Positions 34,750 through 42,307 of a stretch of DNA of 42,429 nt are shown here, piece after piece. Below the pieces are notes generated by a model. The model made no database searches. It was not told the origin of the DNA and saw nothing but the letters and a program-made list of their open reading frames with translations. The translations under genes were made by a program, and so were the position numbers. Numbering within the stretch: position 1 is the first letter of the stretch; the number at the start of each line of letters is the position of its first letter. Source of the stretch: Stenomitos rutilans HA7619-LM2 (GTDB lineage: Bacteria > Cyanobacteriota > Cyanobacteriia > Leptolyngbyales > Leptolyngbyaceae); NCBI GenBank assembly GCA_019358945.1, contig JAHHIE010000059.1:1-42429 (forward strand), in the 5' to 3' direction.

Positions 34750-36516
34750 CTAAGTGTCCTCATTTGATGCTTCAAACAGTCGGTCGCCCCGATGCAAGCG
34801 ATACGCCATTTGATAGGTTTGCTCCTGGGATCGCATCGTCGGAGCATGAGCCGCCAAATATCGTGCCGCTGCTACCAACACGGGCACGCCCTCCTGTGGG
34901 TCAGACAACTGGATATACAACCGGAAGGCGGCTTCGATCGACTGAATCACGTGAAAATCCCGGTTTTCTCGCAACATCAGTTTTGCCAGCATCGCCATCA
35001 GTCGCTCTGGCTTACCACCGCTGTAGAGATATTGCGCTACCAATCGTCCCGCTTCATTCACCTGCTGCTGGCGATCGAGCAGTTCGGGCAGGCGCTCCAG
35101 TAAGGATTCTGGATCGGCAACCGTGTCCTTTGGCTCTGGTAAGCGGGCAGGCGGCACGTTGAGAAAGCGATTCAAATACACGCTCATCGCCGCATCAAAC
35201 ACACCGCGCAAAAGTTCGATCGTCGGGACTCGTCGGATGCCCTGCTGCACCGCATTGGCAAAGGTAAAGGGATGGTGGGCACTGTTCCAATCTCCGTGGT
35301 CATTATTGGTGTGGAAGCGAGCCACTCTCAAGGCGGTGGCATAGGTCACGAGTTGAGCGAGTTGCGCCTCCGTGCAGCCCGATCGCACCGCATTCAGCAA
35401 GCCATCCACGATCGCCTGAGCATCTTCACCCAGGAGTACTGGCAGCAACTCCGTGGGTTGAGTCCACTGTCCCTACTGTGACTGTCCAGTTTCCAAAGCG
35501 GCAGGTAATTGCTCAAACGCGGCTTCCAAGATCACAACTAGATCCACCGGATAGCGCCATGAACTCGATTCCTCCATCCGCGTTGCCCTTGCTAACCCTG
35601 CGACTAGGCTTGCCAACACCGGTTCTGGTTCCTGCCAATCAACGGCATCTAGTGCTTCCAGAGCCTTGTTGATGAAATCCAATATATGCCCGACATCCAG
35701 GTAACGATGGTCGGTTGCTGCTGCAAACAGCATCTCGGCAATTTGGGTATGGCTCATCCCCACCTGTACCGCTGTCACCAAACACCGCTCGGCGGCTTCA
35801 CGATCGCGCTGCTCGATAAACTGGCGAAACCAGGCTTTGAGGGTAGAGAAATCCAGGTTGGCAGTCGGGAGTGGATGCACCCGAAAATGTGGGGGTGCGG
35901 CGGCACTGTCGCGGGCAACGGCAGCCAGTCCTTGATACAACGCACGGGGGCGATCGCTTTCATCCAGGTAAGGCAGCAGATTGATCAGGCAGGTCAGCAT
36001 CGTCAGTCCGGTATCCCACCCGGCTTTGTTGTAGCGTGTGCCAAAGGCTAAACCGACCTGAAATATCTCGGTTGGGGCAACACCCAGATCGAGCAGGGCA
36101 ATGGTTGACTTGGCAATCACCAGCGGAATGCCCTGCTCTAGACCATCCTGTAATCGTTGTTGCTGCTGCGCTTTGGGATTAGTCTGAGGCGCGACATCAA
36201 CCCAGATTTCTCCAGCTTGAATCTGCACCGGGAACGATCGCCCATCGTCTGCCCAGGAGTCGAAGGTGCCACCACTCGCCAGGTCAAAGCGGGCATAGTG
36301 CCAGGGACAGGTGACAATACCGTCCTTACACACACTGCCATGCAAGGGGAAGCCCATGTGCGGACAGCGGTTATCGATCGCGTAAACTCGCTCGTTGCTG
36401 TAGAACAGCGCGATCGTTTGATGGTTGAGATGAACCAGCAATTGTCCTTTTTCCTGAAGTTCCGCCAGATTCGCGGCTCGCAGGAGAGTTTTAGGTCGGT
36501 CTGAGGTGGTCGTCAT
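34750..36516 (-). pseudogene. Large Rieske [2Fe-2S] protein interrupted by one amber codon
   Basis: The N-terminal Rieske domain has CPHMGFPL (Cys51, His53) and CPWHYARF (Cys70, His73). A long helical region follows (QRLQDGLEQGIPLVIAKSTIALL ... GWDTGLTMLTCLINLLPYLDES), then TAG at 35473-35475. The same frame continues without a break (GQWTQPTELLPVLLGEDAQAIVDGLLNAVRSG) for 240 residues to 34750. That second part is the normal continuation of the family (FHTNNDHGDWNSAHHPFTFANAV; HAPTMRSQEQTYQMAYRLHRG). Intact length would be 588 residues. A TTG at 35448 could restart a separate 232-residue chain, but with no clear ribosome site. Its promoter carries two TAAAG-N6-CTTTA operators. Confidence 0.82.
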
Positions 36517-36522
36517 AGTTTA

Positions 36523-36584
36523 TAAAGAGATTACTTTAGAAACATCCTAAGTCAACCCCTCTAGTTTGTAAAGCTTCTTCTTTA
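36523..36584. promoter_or_regulatory. Double TAAAG-N6-CTTTA operator upstream of the Rieske gene
   Basis: Site 1 is 36523-36538, beginning 7 bp before the Rieske start codon. Site 2 is 36569-36584. The two starts are 46 bp apart, exactly as at 32580/32626, and the bases between are also related. On the minus strand a TTGACT box (36550-36555) and a TAATCT-like -10 16 bp later place site 1 over the -10 region. Confidence 0.72.
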
Positions 36585-36663
36585 GTTTCTTAAACTGATT
36601 CTGTAACTGATCGCAGTTAAGACGAATGTATCAGCCTTGTAGGTGAGCGGTCGCACTCGATCT

Positions 36664-36735
36664 GCTGAAGCAATTACGCAGAACTTGGCTGTAGATTTAT
36701 CCTTGACGAGGAGATACACAGTAGACTTGCTATAG
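36664..36735. repeat. Dispersed repeat, copy 2, in a gene-free stretch
   Basis: The segment 36664-36706 (GCTGAAGCAATTACGCAGAA...) is 37/43 identical to 13101-13143, and the match continues loosely to about 36735 (ACACAGTAGACTTGCT). The whole stretch 36585-36898 holds no gene that I can support. Confidence 0.5.
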
Positions 36736-36898
36736 ATTCACCGAGTTAGCGAGGTATGCAGCAAGGAATTCGTTAAAGAGAGATATACATCGAAGCTCTG
36801 TAAAATAAGCTATCAGTCTCGCTTGACCTTGAGTAATCTGAAGGCAAAATTGACTGTTATTCTGTTGTAGAATTAGTTGAATTTACTCGTGAAAAGTT

Positions 36899-37741
36899 AT
36901 GGATTCTTGGCTGACAGATGAAGTTAAACAATTGCTTTCTCAGCCTTGTCTGGCTATTTCATCTGTAATAGCGAAGAAATTAAACAATCGAATAAAAGTT
37001 ATAAAGCAAAATATGGATGAGCGGGCACTCACCGAGTATTTAGTAGATGCCCTAGATATTTCATCACTGGAAAATGTATGGGGAAGCGTTCTCGAATTAT
37101 TGCGAGATCAAAATATATACTTGCAGACTAACGTCCGAAAGTCTACAAAAGAAAATAAGACAGGAGCAGATATAGGATTAATCATTAATCGTCATATATA
37201 TCAAAAAAAGGCTCAATCGAAGGTACGATATAGCTGTCTAATTCAGTGCAAAAGAGTTGATATTAATGGTGAAATAGGAGATTTCTATCATGAAGTTAGC
37301 TCTACAAAAAGGACTCAAAGCAGTTTAATGCTTGATATTACTCCTAGCGCTTTTTATTTTATTTTTACCCCTTCATCTCTACTCAATATTGATTATTCGC
37401 TAGTGCCCGTCGCCTTTATTAACACTGGGGAAGAATGTAAATCTCCACTGTGGGGTATGGGGCATTTTGGATGTGACGAAATATGGTTTCCACTTCTGTC
37501 AAATAATCAAATAGATTCTACAACTGGAGTTCTAGTTGTGCCTGCTCTCGCTGTAGAAGCTCAAGACAACAAAAGTAAAGACGCAAAATTAGAGGACATA
37601 TTACCAAACTGCATGCCATTTTGGTATTGGTTTTCAGAAATATTAGTGGCTGGCTTTGTTGGTGACCCAAGAAAAGAAACAATAGATACAGCAACTAATA
37701 ATGTAGATTTTTCTGTTGAAATTACAATTAATAATGGTTAA
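36899..37741 (+). CDS. Putative orphan PD-(D/E)XK nuclease-like protein, AT-rich
   Basis: I do not recognise this 280-residue protein. The middle contains KTGADIGLIINRHIY (Asp at about 90) followed after a strand by CLIQCKRVD (Gln-x-Lys), the layout of a PD-(D/E)XK/Mrr-like nuclease core (GxD ... QxK). The N-terminus is helical (SVIAKKLNNRIKVIKQNMDERALTEYLVDAL). Base composition is plainly richer in A and T than in the neighbours, with many AAT/ATA codons, which suggests recent transfer. No methyltransferase or other defence partner is adjacent. Function as nuclease is inference only. Confidence 0.6.
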   Translation: MDSWLTDEVKQLLSQPCLAISSVIAKKLNNRIKVIKQNMDERALTEYLVDALDISSLENVWGSVLELLRDQNIYLQTNVRKSTKENKTGADIGLIINRHIYQKKAQSKVRYSCLIQCKRVDINGEIGDFYHEVSSTKRTQSSLMLDITPSAFYFIFTPSSLLNIDYSLVPVAFINTGEECKSPLWGMGHFGCDEIWFPLLSNNQIDSTTGVLVVPALAVEAQDNKSKDAKLEDILPNCMPFWYWFSEILVAGFVGDPRKETIDTATNNVDFSVEITINNG

Positions 37742-37864
37742 CTAGATTGTGAGTCTTACGCAATGTTTAACAAGTTTATGAAGCAGACAGGCGAGAGATT
37801 TTGGAAGGATTACCAAAGCTATTTGCCGCTGCTCAACTCGGTCGTTACCATTCAGTCTTGACCC

Positions 37865-37896
37865 ATAAACTAGCGATCGCGCGATCGCTAGTTTAT
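37865..37896. terminator. Perfect 32-bp palindrome built on two HIP1 sites
   Basis: The left arm ATAAACTAGCGATCGC and right arm GCGATCGCTAGTTTAT join with no spacer, and TTAA-rich sequence follows. It could form a strong hairpin after the nuclease-like gene (plus) and near the end of the lactonase gene (minus). The rest of 37742-38019 shows only short unconvincing frames. Confidence 0.5.
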
Positions 37897-38019
37897 TTAA
37901 TGAGGCGACGCTCAAAAGGAGTCACTTCGTGAACGCGCTGACCTACTGGATGGACGATCAAGATGGATTGTGTCAGCACAAGCCACGATCAACGGGTAGG
38001 AAATTAGTTCTGCCCACTG

Positions 38020-39021
38020 CTAATCCGATGTAGCAGTGAGTGACCCTCTACAACCCAAACCGACCACGAAAAACGCATCTGGAACGGCAGCTTCTTTTCC
38101 GGGTAGCAAGCGATGACGGATGCGAGATTCAGTAATCCAGATCGTTTGACCCGCGATCGTCAGATTAACAGGCGACTCCAATCCACTCACCAAAGTTTCA
38201 ATTTTTTTGGGTGTTTGAGTGTCCAAAATATTTCTGATTCGGAGCAATCGACCGTTGCCGCTAGAGACTGCGCCTTCGGTGATTAGTAGTGAACCATCAG
38301 AGGTAAATTGCATCCCATCGGGATTTTCTAGCGATCGCGGTAACGGAATCGCCTCTACTTTTGGGTTCCCTCGCGTTTGCGGTGTCACTCGTAGCAGCTT
38401 GCCACCTGAGAATCGACCGACAATCAAAACGCCGTTGGCAGCACGGGCAATGCCACCCAGCCCAATCTGACGAGAGCGAAACTGTTCATCTTCTGCCCAA
38501 ACTCGGAGTTGCGTGGTTCTAGGGGCAAGGTAGTGGATGCGTGGACGCGAACTATCCGTTACATAAACGCCTCCGTTCTCATCCAGTGCAATATCATTGC
38601 TAAATCCACCATCAGGCATGGGAATTACTTGCAGGACTTTAGCGGTGCGAGTGTCGATCGCAAAAATCCGGTGAGGGCGACGAGTAATTTGACCGTCGCT
38701 GCCGTGAACACCCAAAAAATCAGGTGAAGCTCCCCAGAGAATGCCTCGCTGTTCATCCAGCCGCAAACTGGTTGCCGCGAATATCTTGTCTGTTCCATCA
38801 AAGAAGGTTTCTGTCTTGCCATTAGGGAAGATACGCAGGATTTGTCCACTGGTAACAGAGCCAACATACACTGTGCCGTTGCTGCTGTGAGTAATGCCAT
38901 TGGGGTATTGAAATCCGGGTGGCAATTTGATTGTTGGAAGTAACTGCGGTGCAGAGAACGCTGGCAGAACGACAACGCTGCATGTCGTCAGCACGGTTGA
39001 ATAAAACAAAACTTGGTTCAT
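38020..39021 (-). CDS. Exported SMP-30/gluconolactonase-like beta-propeller
   Basis: The start at 39021 gives a signal peptide (MNQVLFYSTVLTTCSVVVLPAFSA). The body repeats propeller blades such as YPNGITHSSNGTVYVGSVTSGQILRI, GGFSNDIALDENGGVYVTDSSRPRIHYL, NPDGMQFTSDGSLLITEG and ESPVNLTIAGQTIWITES. This is the SMP-30/lactonase-like fold, with Asn/Asp at blade ends that usually bind Ca. About 333 residues. It probably acts on lactones or is a binding propeller in the periplasm. It lies 19 bp downstream of an SDR gene and is probably co-transcribed with it. The ATG at 39060 would overlap the SDR and is less likely. Confidence 0.82.
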   Translation of the reverse strand: MNQVLFYSTVLTTCSVVVLPAFSAPQLLPTIKLPPGFQYPNGITHSSNGTVYVGSVTSGQILRIFPNGKTETFFDGTDKIFAATSLRLDEQRGILWGASPDFLGVHGSDGQITRRPHRIFAIDTRTAKVLQVIPMPDGGFSNDIALDENGGVYVTDSSRPRIHYLAPRTTQLRVWAEDEQFRSRQIGLGGIARAANGVLIVGRFSGGKLLRVTPQTRGNPKVEAIPLPRSLENPDGMQFTSDGSLLITEGAVSSGNGRLLRIRNILDTQTPKKIETLVSGLESPVNLTIAGQTIWITESRIRHRLLPGKEAAVPDAFFVVGLGCRGSLTATSD

Positions 39022-39040
39022 AAAGCTATATTCCTCATCA

Positions 39041-39697
39041 TTACCAGGGCAACTCCTCACCGTTAGCGTGCCAGAATGTCCCGGAGTTTTGCAGATTCAG
39101 TTGCTCGATGCGCTGCAAAATTCCTTGCACTGATTCTGCAACCGGAATGCCACTGTGGTTTGTCATATCCGTGCTGACCATGCCGGGATGGAGAATCGCC
39201 ACGGCAATCTGGCGCGGCTTTAGATCGATCGCAAGCGATTTGCCAGCCATTGAGAGGGCGGCTTTCGACATGCGGTAGCCATAGTAACCCCCGGAGGTGT
39301 TGTCGGCGATCGATCCCATGCGACTGGTGATCATCGCAATCTTAGAACCCGCTTTGAGATTGGGCAGCAATGCCTCAGTCACCCGCAATGCACCCATCGC
39401 ATTGACTTCAAACTGTTGACGAATGCTGTCAAAGTTCAAATCCTCTAGCGTGGTTTGCTGAAACATACCAGCGTTGTTGATCAACACGGCGATCGTCCCG
39501 CCTTGCAGACGCTGAACCAAATTAGCAACAGAGGCATCAGAGGAGATATCAATGCCCGACTCTACCTGAACTTTCAAATCATCAAGCTCTGAAGACGAGG
39601 AACGACAGACCGCGATCACGGTTTCATTCATCTCTTTCAACTGTTGGCATAACTCGTAACCGATGCCACGGTTCGCCCCTGTAACCAAGATTGTCAT
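39041..39697 (-). CDS. Short-chain dehydrogenase/reductase
   Basis: NAD(P)-binding ILVTGANRGIGYELCQQL, NNAG (VLINNAGMF), the catalytic Ser region AMITSRMGSI and YYGYRMSKAALSMAGKSLAIDL (Tyr-x3-Lys intact). The 218-residue form ends FWHANGEELPW, as in carbonyl-reductase-like SDRs. The substrate is unknown. It is first of a probable two-gene unit with the lactonase-like gene. Confidence 0.9.
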   Translation of the reverse strand: MTILVTGANRGIGYELCQQLKEMNETVIAVCRSSSSELDDLKVQVESGIDISSDASVANLVQRLQGGTIAVLINNAGMFQQTTLEDLNFDSIRQQFEVNAMGALRVTEALLPNLKAGSKIAMITSRMGSIADNTSGGYYGYRMSKAALSMAGKSLAIDLKPRQIAVAILHPGMVSTDMTNHSGIPVAESVQGILQRIEQLNLQNSGTFWHANGEELPW

Positions 39698-39801
39698 GAG
39701 AGCCTCCTTATTTACGATCCAGCACTAGCCGCGAACTGGGTGCATCAAATCTAACGTTTCCGTTAACTAGGATATTGAGTTCACCTTGCAAATCCTAAAA
39801 A

Positions 39802-40326
39802 TTATGGCTTCTGTCCTTTTGCATCTCGTTCTTGAAAGACTTCTTTAGCAACATTCATGCCATTGACAGAAACAGGAAATCCCACGTATTACCCCACGTA
39901 GGCAGACAGTTGAGTGATAATTTCAACAATTTCTTGGCGAGTACAACCCACATTTAACGCGCCGTTGATATGAAATTTAAGCTGCGGCTGCACATTGCCC
40001 AAGGCAGTTAGAGCGGCAACCGTGGCAATTTGGCGTGATTTCAAATCGAGTCCTGGACGAGACAGCAAATCGCCGTAGGCATATTCGACTGAATATCGCA
40101 CCAGATCAGGCGCAATACCTGCAAAATTCTGTTGACCTCGCTCAAAATCATCCTGATTCACTCGGCGCACCAGTCGTAAGCCGCGTTGCAGTCGATCACC
40201 CACCGTTGTTGATGCTTCTTGAGTAACCGCAGTGCCTCCAGATTGAGCAAAGGGCAAAAACTGAATGAATCCAACGATCGCAAACACGACCACGCCCATT
40301 AGTGCAATTCGCATTAATCGCTGCAT
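39802..40326 (-). pseudogene. Carboxymuconolactone decarboxylase family protein, broken near its C-terminus
   Basis: A membrane or signal segment (MRIALMGVVVFAIVGFIQFLPFAQS) precedes a CMD domain: FERGQQNFAGIAPDLVRYSVEYAYGDLLSRPGLDLKSRQIATVAALTALG, then QLKFHINGALNVGCTRQEIVEIITQLSAYVG. A TAA follows at 39889-39891. The same frame then repeats YVG and carries on with the normal family ending FPVSVNGMNVAKEVFQERD to a stop at 39802. The stop lies in a near-duplicated 12-nt unit (TACGTGGGGTAA followed by TACGTGGGATTT), which points to an in-frame duplication or slippage event. The truncated 145-residue form may still fold, so loss of function is not certain. Confidence 0.75.
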
Positions 40327-40367
40327 AGGAAATTAATCTCCAAATTTAGTTCTGATGATTCTTTGAG

Positions 40368-40667
40368 TCAACCAATTTTTTCCAGCGTCATTACGTTGAT
40401 TGGCTCTGCCAACGTCTCCTCATAGGCTTGCAAAACTTGTTTCACGTAAGGCTGCTGGAAGTGGGCATCCAATGCCGCTTGATCCTTCCAGTTTTCGTAC
40501 AGCACAAAAACGGTTGGATTGCTCGTGTCTTGCAACAAGTCAAATGTGATGCAGCCAGATTCGGCGCGAGTCGGGGTAAGCAAACTCAGCAAATCCTGCT
40601 GCATCCGGGCTTCCAGTCCAGGTTTGGCTTTGATACGGGCGACGATCGTTAGTCGTAAATCTGTCAT
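40368..40667 (-). CDS. ABM-family putative quinol monooxygenase
   Basis: A 99-residue ABM protein similar to YgiN: LRLTIVARIKAKPGLEARMQQDLLSLLTPTRAESGCITFDLLQD, FVLYENWKDQAALDAHFQQPYVKQVLQ. Family members oxidise quinols or are enzymes without cofactor. It is downstream of a Ser-rich repeat frame ending 2 bp before its start and upstream of the CMD gene on the same strand, so CMD and ABM may be co-expressed. Confidence 0.88.
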   Translation of the reverse strand: MTDLRLTIVARIKAKPGLEARMQQDLLSLLTPTRAESGCITFDLLQDTSNPTVFVLYENWKDQAALDAHFQQPYVKQVLQAYEETLAEPINVMTLEKIG

Positions 40668-40669
40668 AA

Positions 40670-40887
40670 TTAGCCTTCTAAAATTGAAGATTGGCAGTTT
40701 GTGCTCGGCGGGTGAAGCTCAAAGCTCGAAGCATGACGTTTTAAGCTTGAGCAATTCACTTCAGAGCCTGAAGGATCAAGTCTAGAACCCGAAAAGTCGA
40801 GTTCAAAGCTCGAAGGCTGGTGTTCTGAACTGGAACAATTGACTTCGGATCTGGAAAGTCCGAGTTCTGAACTCGACAAATGCCCCT
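40670..40887 (-). repeat. Two ~84-bp tandem repeats, possibly encoding a Ser-rich peptide
   Basis: Related units begin at 40720 and 40804 (both CAAAGCTCGAAG) with an 84-bp period, equal to 28 codons. On the minus strand a 69-codon open frame (40879 to 40670) reads two copies of SEVNCSS-x5-SSFEL. It ends 2 bp before the ABM start, so it could be a short coupled peptide. There is no known domain, and coding is uncertain. Confidence 0.5.
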
Positions 40888-40938
40888 CAGAGTTTGAATG
40901 ATTGCACTCCGATAGCGAAATTAGTCATTGGACTGGAA

Positions 40939-41718
40939 TCAGTAGCGAAAACCAGGGATGGCAAAGCCCCCGTCAACGGCGATTGTCTGTCCCGTGATGT
41001 AAGCTGCCGCTGCCGAGCAGAGCCAGACCACCGCTTCTGCTACTTCCTCAGATTCGCCCAACCGTTTCATTGGAATGTGCTGAGTAAAGGCTTGCACTAC
41101 CGCATCATTTGAATCATCAGGATTGCCAAAGCGCCGAAACATCTCTGTGTCGATGATGCCGGGGTTGACGTTGTTGACGCGAATCCTGTGTTGGGCGCAC
41201 TCTAACGCTGCTGCCCGCACCATGCCATCCAGACCGGCTTTGCTGGCAGAGTAGATGGTCGAGCCGAGCATTCCGCCTTTTGCCAACCAGGAGGAGGTGT
41301 TGACAATGGCTCCCCCTGTACCCTGACGGATCATTTGCTCCACCTCGTATTTCAGGCAGAGCCAGACCGCTTTCAGATTGGTGGTAATGGTGCGATCCCA
41401 ATCGGCCTCCGTCAATTGGGACATCGGGGCAAATACCCCTTCAGTGCCAGCGTTATTGAAAGCGAAATCTAACTGTCCATACAGCGAGACTGTTTTTTCA
41501 ATTAGAGCCGCGATCGCTGTGGGTTGGGTGATGTCGGTTTTGACGAAGCTGGCTTCTCCGCCTGCTTGTCGAATCTGGTCAACTACGCTTTGTCCTTCCG
41601 CATCTCGACGGGCGGCAACGACGACTTTTGCCCCCTGTCTAGCAAATAGCAGGGCAGTGGAGCGCCCCATGCCCGAACTGCCACCCGTGACTAAAGCGAC
41701 TTGATTTTGCAATTTCAT
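40939..41718 (-). CDS. Short-chain dehydrogenase/reductase (classical, glucose-dehydrogenase-like)
   Basis: Start 41718 follows a GGAGAAG site; the ATG at 41784 is not supported. Motifs: VTGGSSGMGRSTALLFARQG, NNAGTEGVFAP, NTSSWLAKGG, IYSASKAGLDGMVRAAALE (Tyr-x3-Lys intact) and PMKRLGESEEVAEAVVWLCSAAAAYITGQTIAVDGGFAIPG. 259 residues. It is downstream of, and co-directional with, the broken MerR gene, its likely former regulator. Confidence 0.92.
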   Translation of the reverse strand: MKLQNQVALVTGGSSGMGRSTALLFARQGAKVVVAARRDAEGQSVVDQIRQAGGEASFVKTDITQPTAIAALIEKTVSLYGQLDFAFNNAGTEGVFAPMSQLTEADWDRTITTNLKAVWLCLKYEVEQMIRQGTGGAIVNTSSWLAKGGMLGSTIYSASKAGLDGMVRAAALECAQHRIRVNNVNPGIIDTEMFRRFGNPDDSNDAVVQAFTQHIPMKRLGESEEVAEAVVWLCSAAAAYITGQTIAVDGGFAIPGFRY

Positions 41719-41818
41719 TGTGACTTCTCCATTGGTTGATTTAGTTGCAGCGCAAAGTAGTGAGCAGTGTCGTTGTAGACACACTCAACAGATGAATTGG
41801 GATTAGATCAAATTTGGC

Positions 41819-42307
41819 TTAGCGTGAGGCTGGGATTGCCTCATCCGCTTGAGATTCACCCTCTGCCTCAGCGTCTCCCTGTTGCAGAGCGCGTTCCAGC
41901 ATGAACGCTCGTCCGGCGGTCAGACATTCCTGGCGTTCATGAATCTGAGAGTAGGAGTAAGCTGGATCAGCCTGCTGACGGGCTTCTAACCCTTTGTAGT
42001 AGCCGATCTTCCACTGAATCACTTCCAGGTTGCGTTGCAGTTCCTGAATGTGAGCTTGCACCTGTTGTTCGTGGACCTCCAGTAGCTGGCGACGATCGCC
42101 AATTGCGTCTGGTTGTTCTCGAAACAGTCGGGCAAACTCTTGCATCTGTCGAATCGGCATCCCCGTTGCCCGCAGGCGCGTGAGAAACTCAATTCGGGCA
42201 ATGTCTTCTTCGCAGTAGCGCCGATGCCCACTGCTAGCACGATCGACGGGTTCCAGGAGTCCATTGCGTTCGTAGTAACGCAGCGTGTGAACCGTTAAGC
42301 CCGTGGC
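41819..42307 (-). pseudogene. MerR-family regulator, 5' end removed by an insertion sequence
   Basis: Frame from 42307: ATGLTVHTLRYYERNGLLEPVDR, then SSGHRRYCEEDIARIEFLTRLRATGMPIRQMQEFARL and a coiled coil (QVQAHIQELQRNLEVIQWKIGYYKGLEA). The first ~10 residues (usually the MxIGEVA part) and the start codon are missing: an in-frame TGA lies at 42308-42310 and unrelated sequence follows. An internal ATG at 42160 would give a protein without most of the HTH. Confidence 0.8.
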
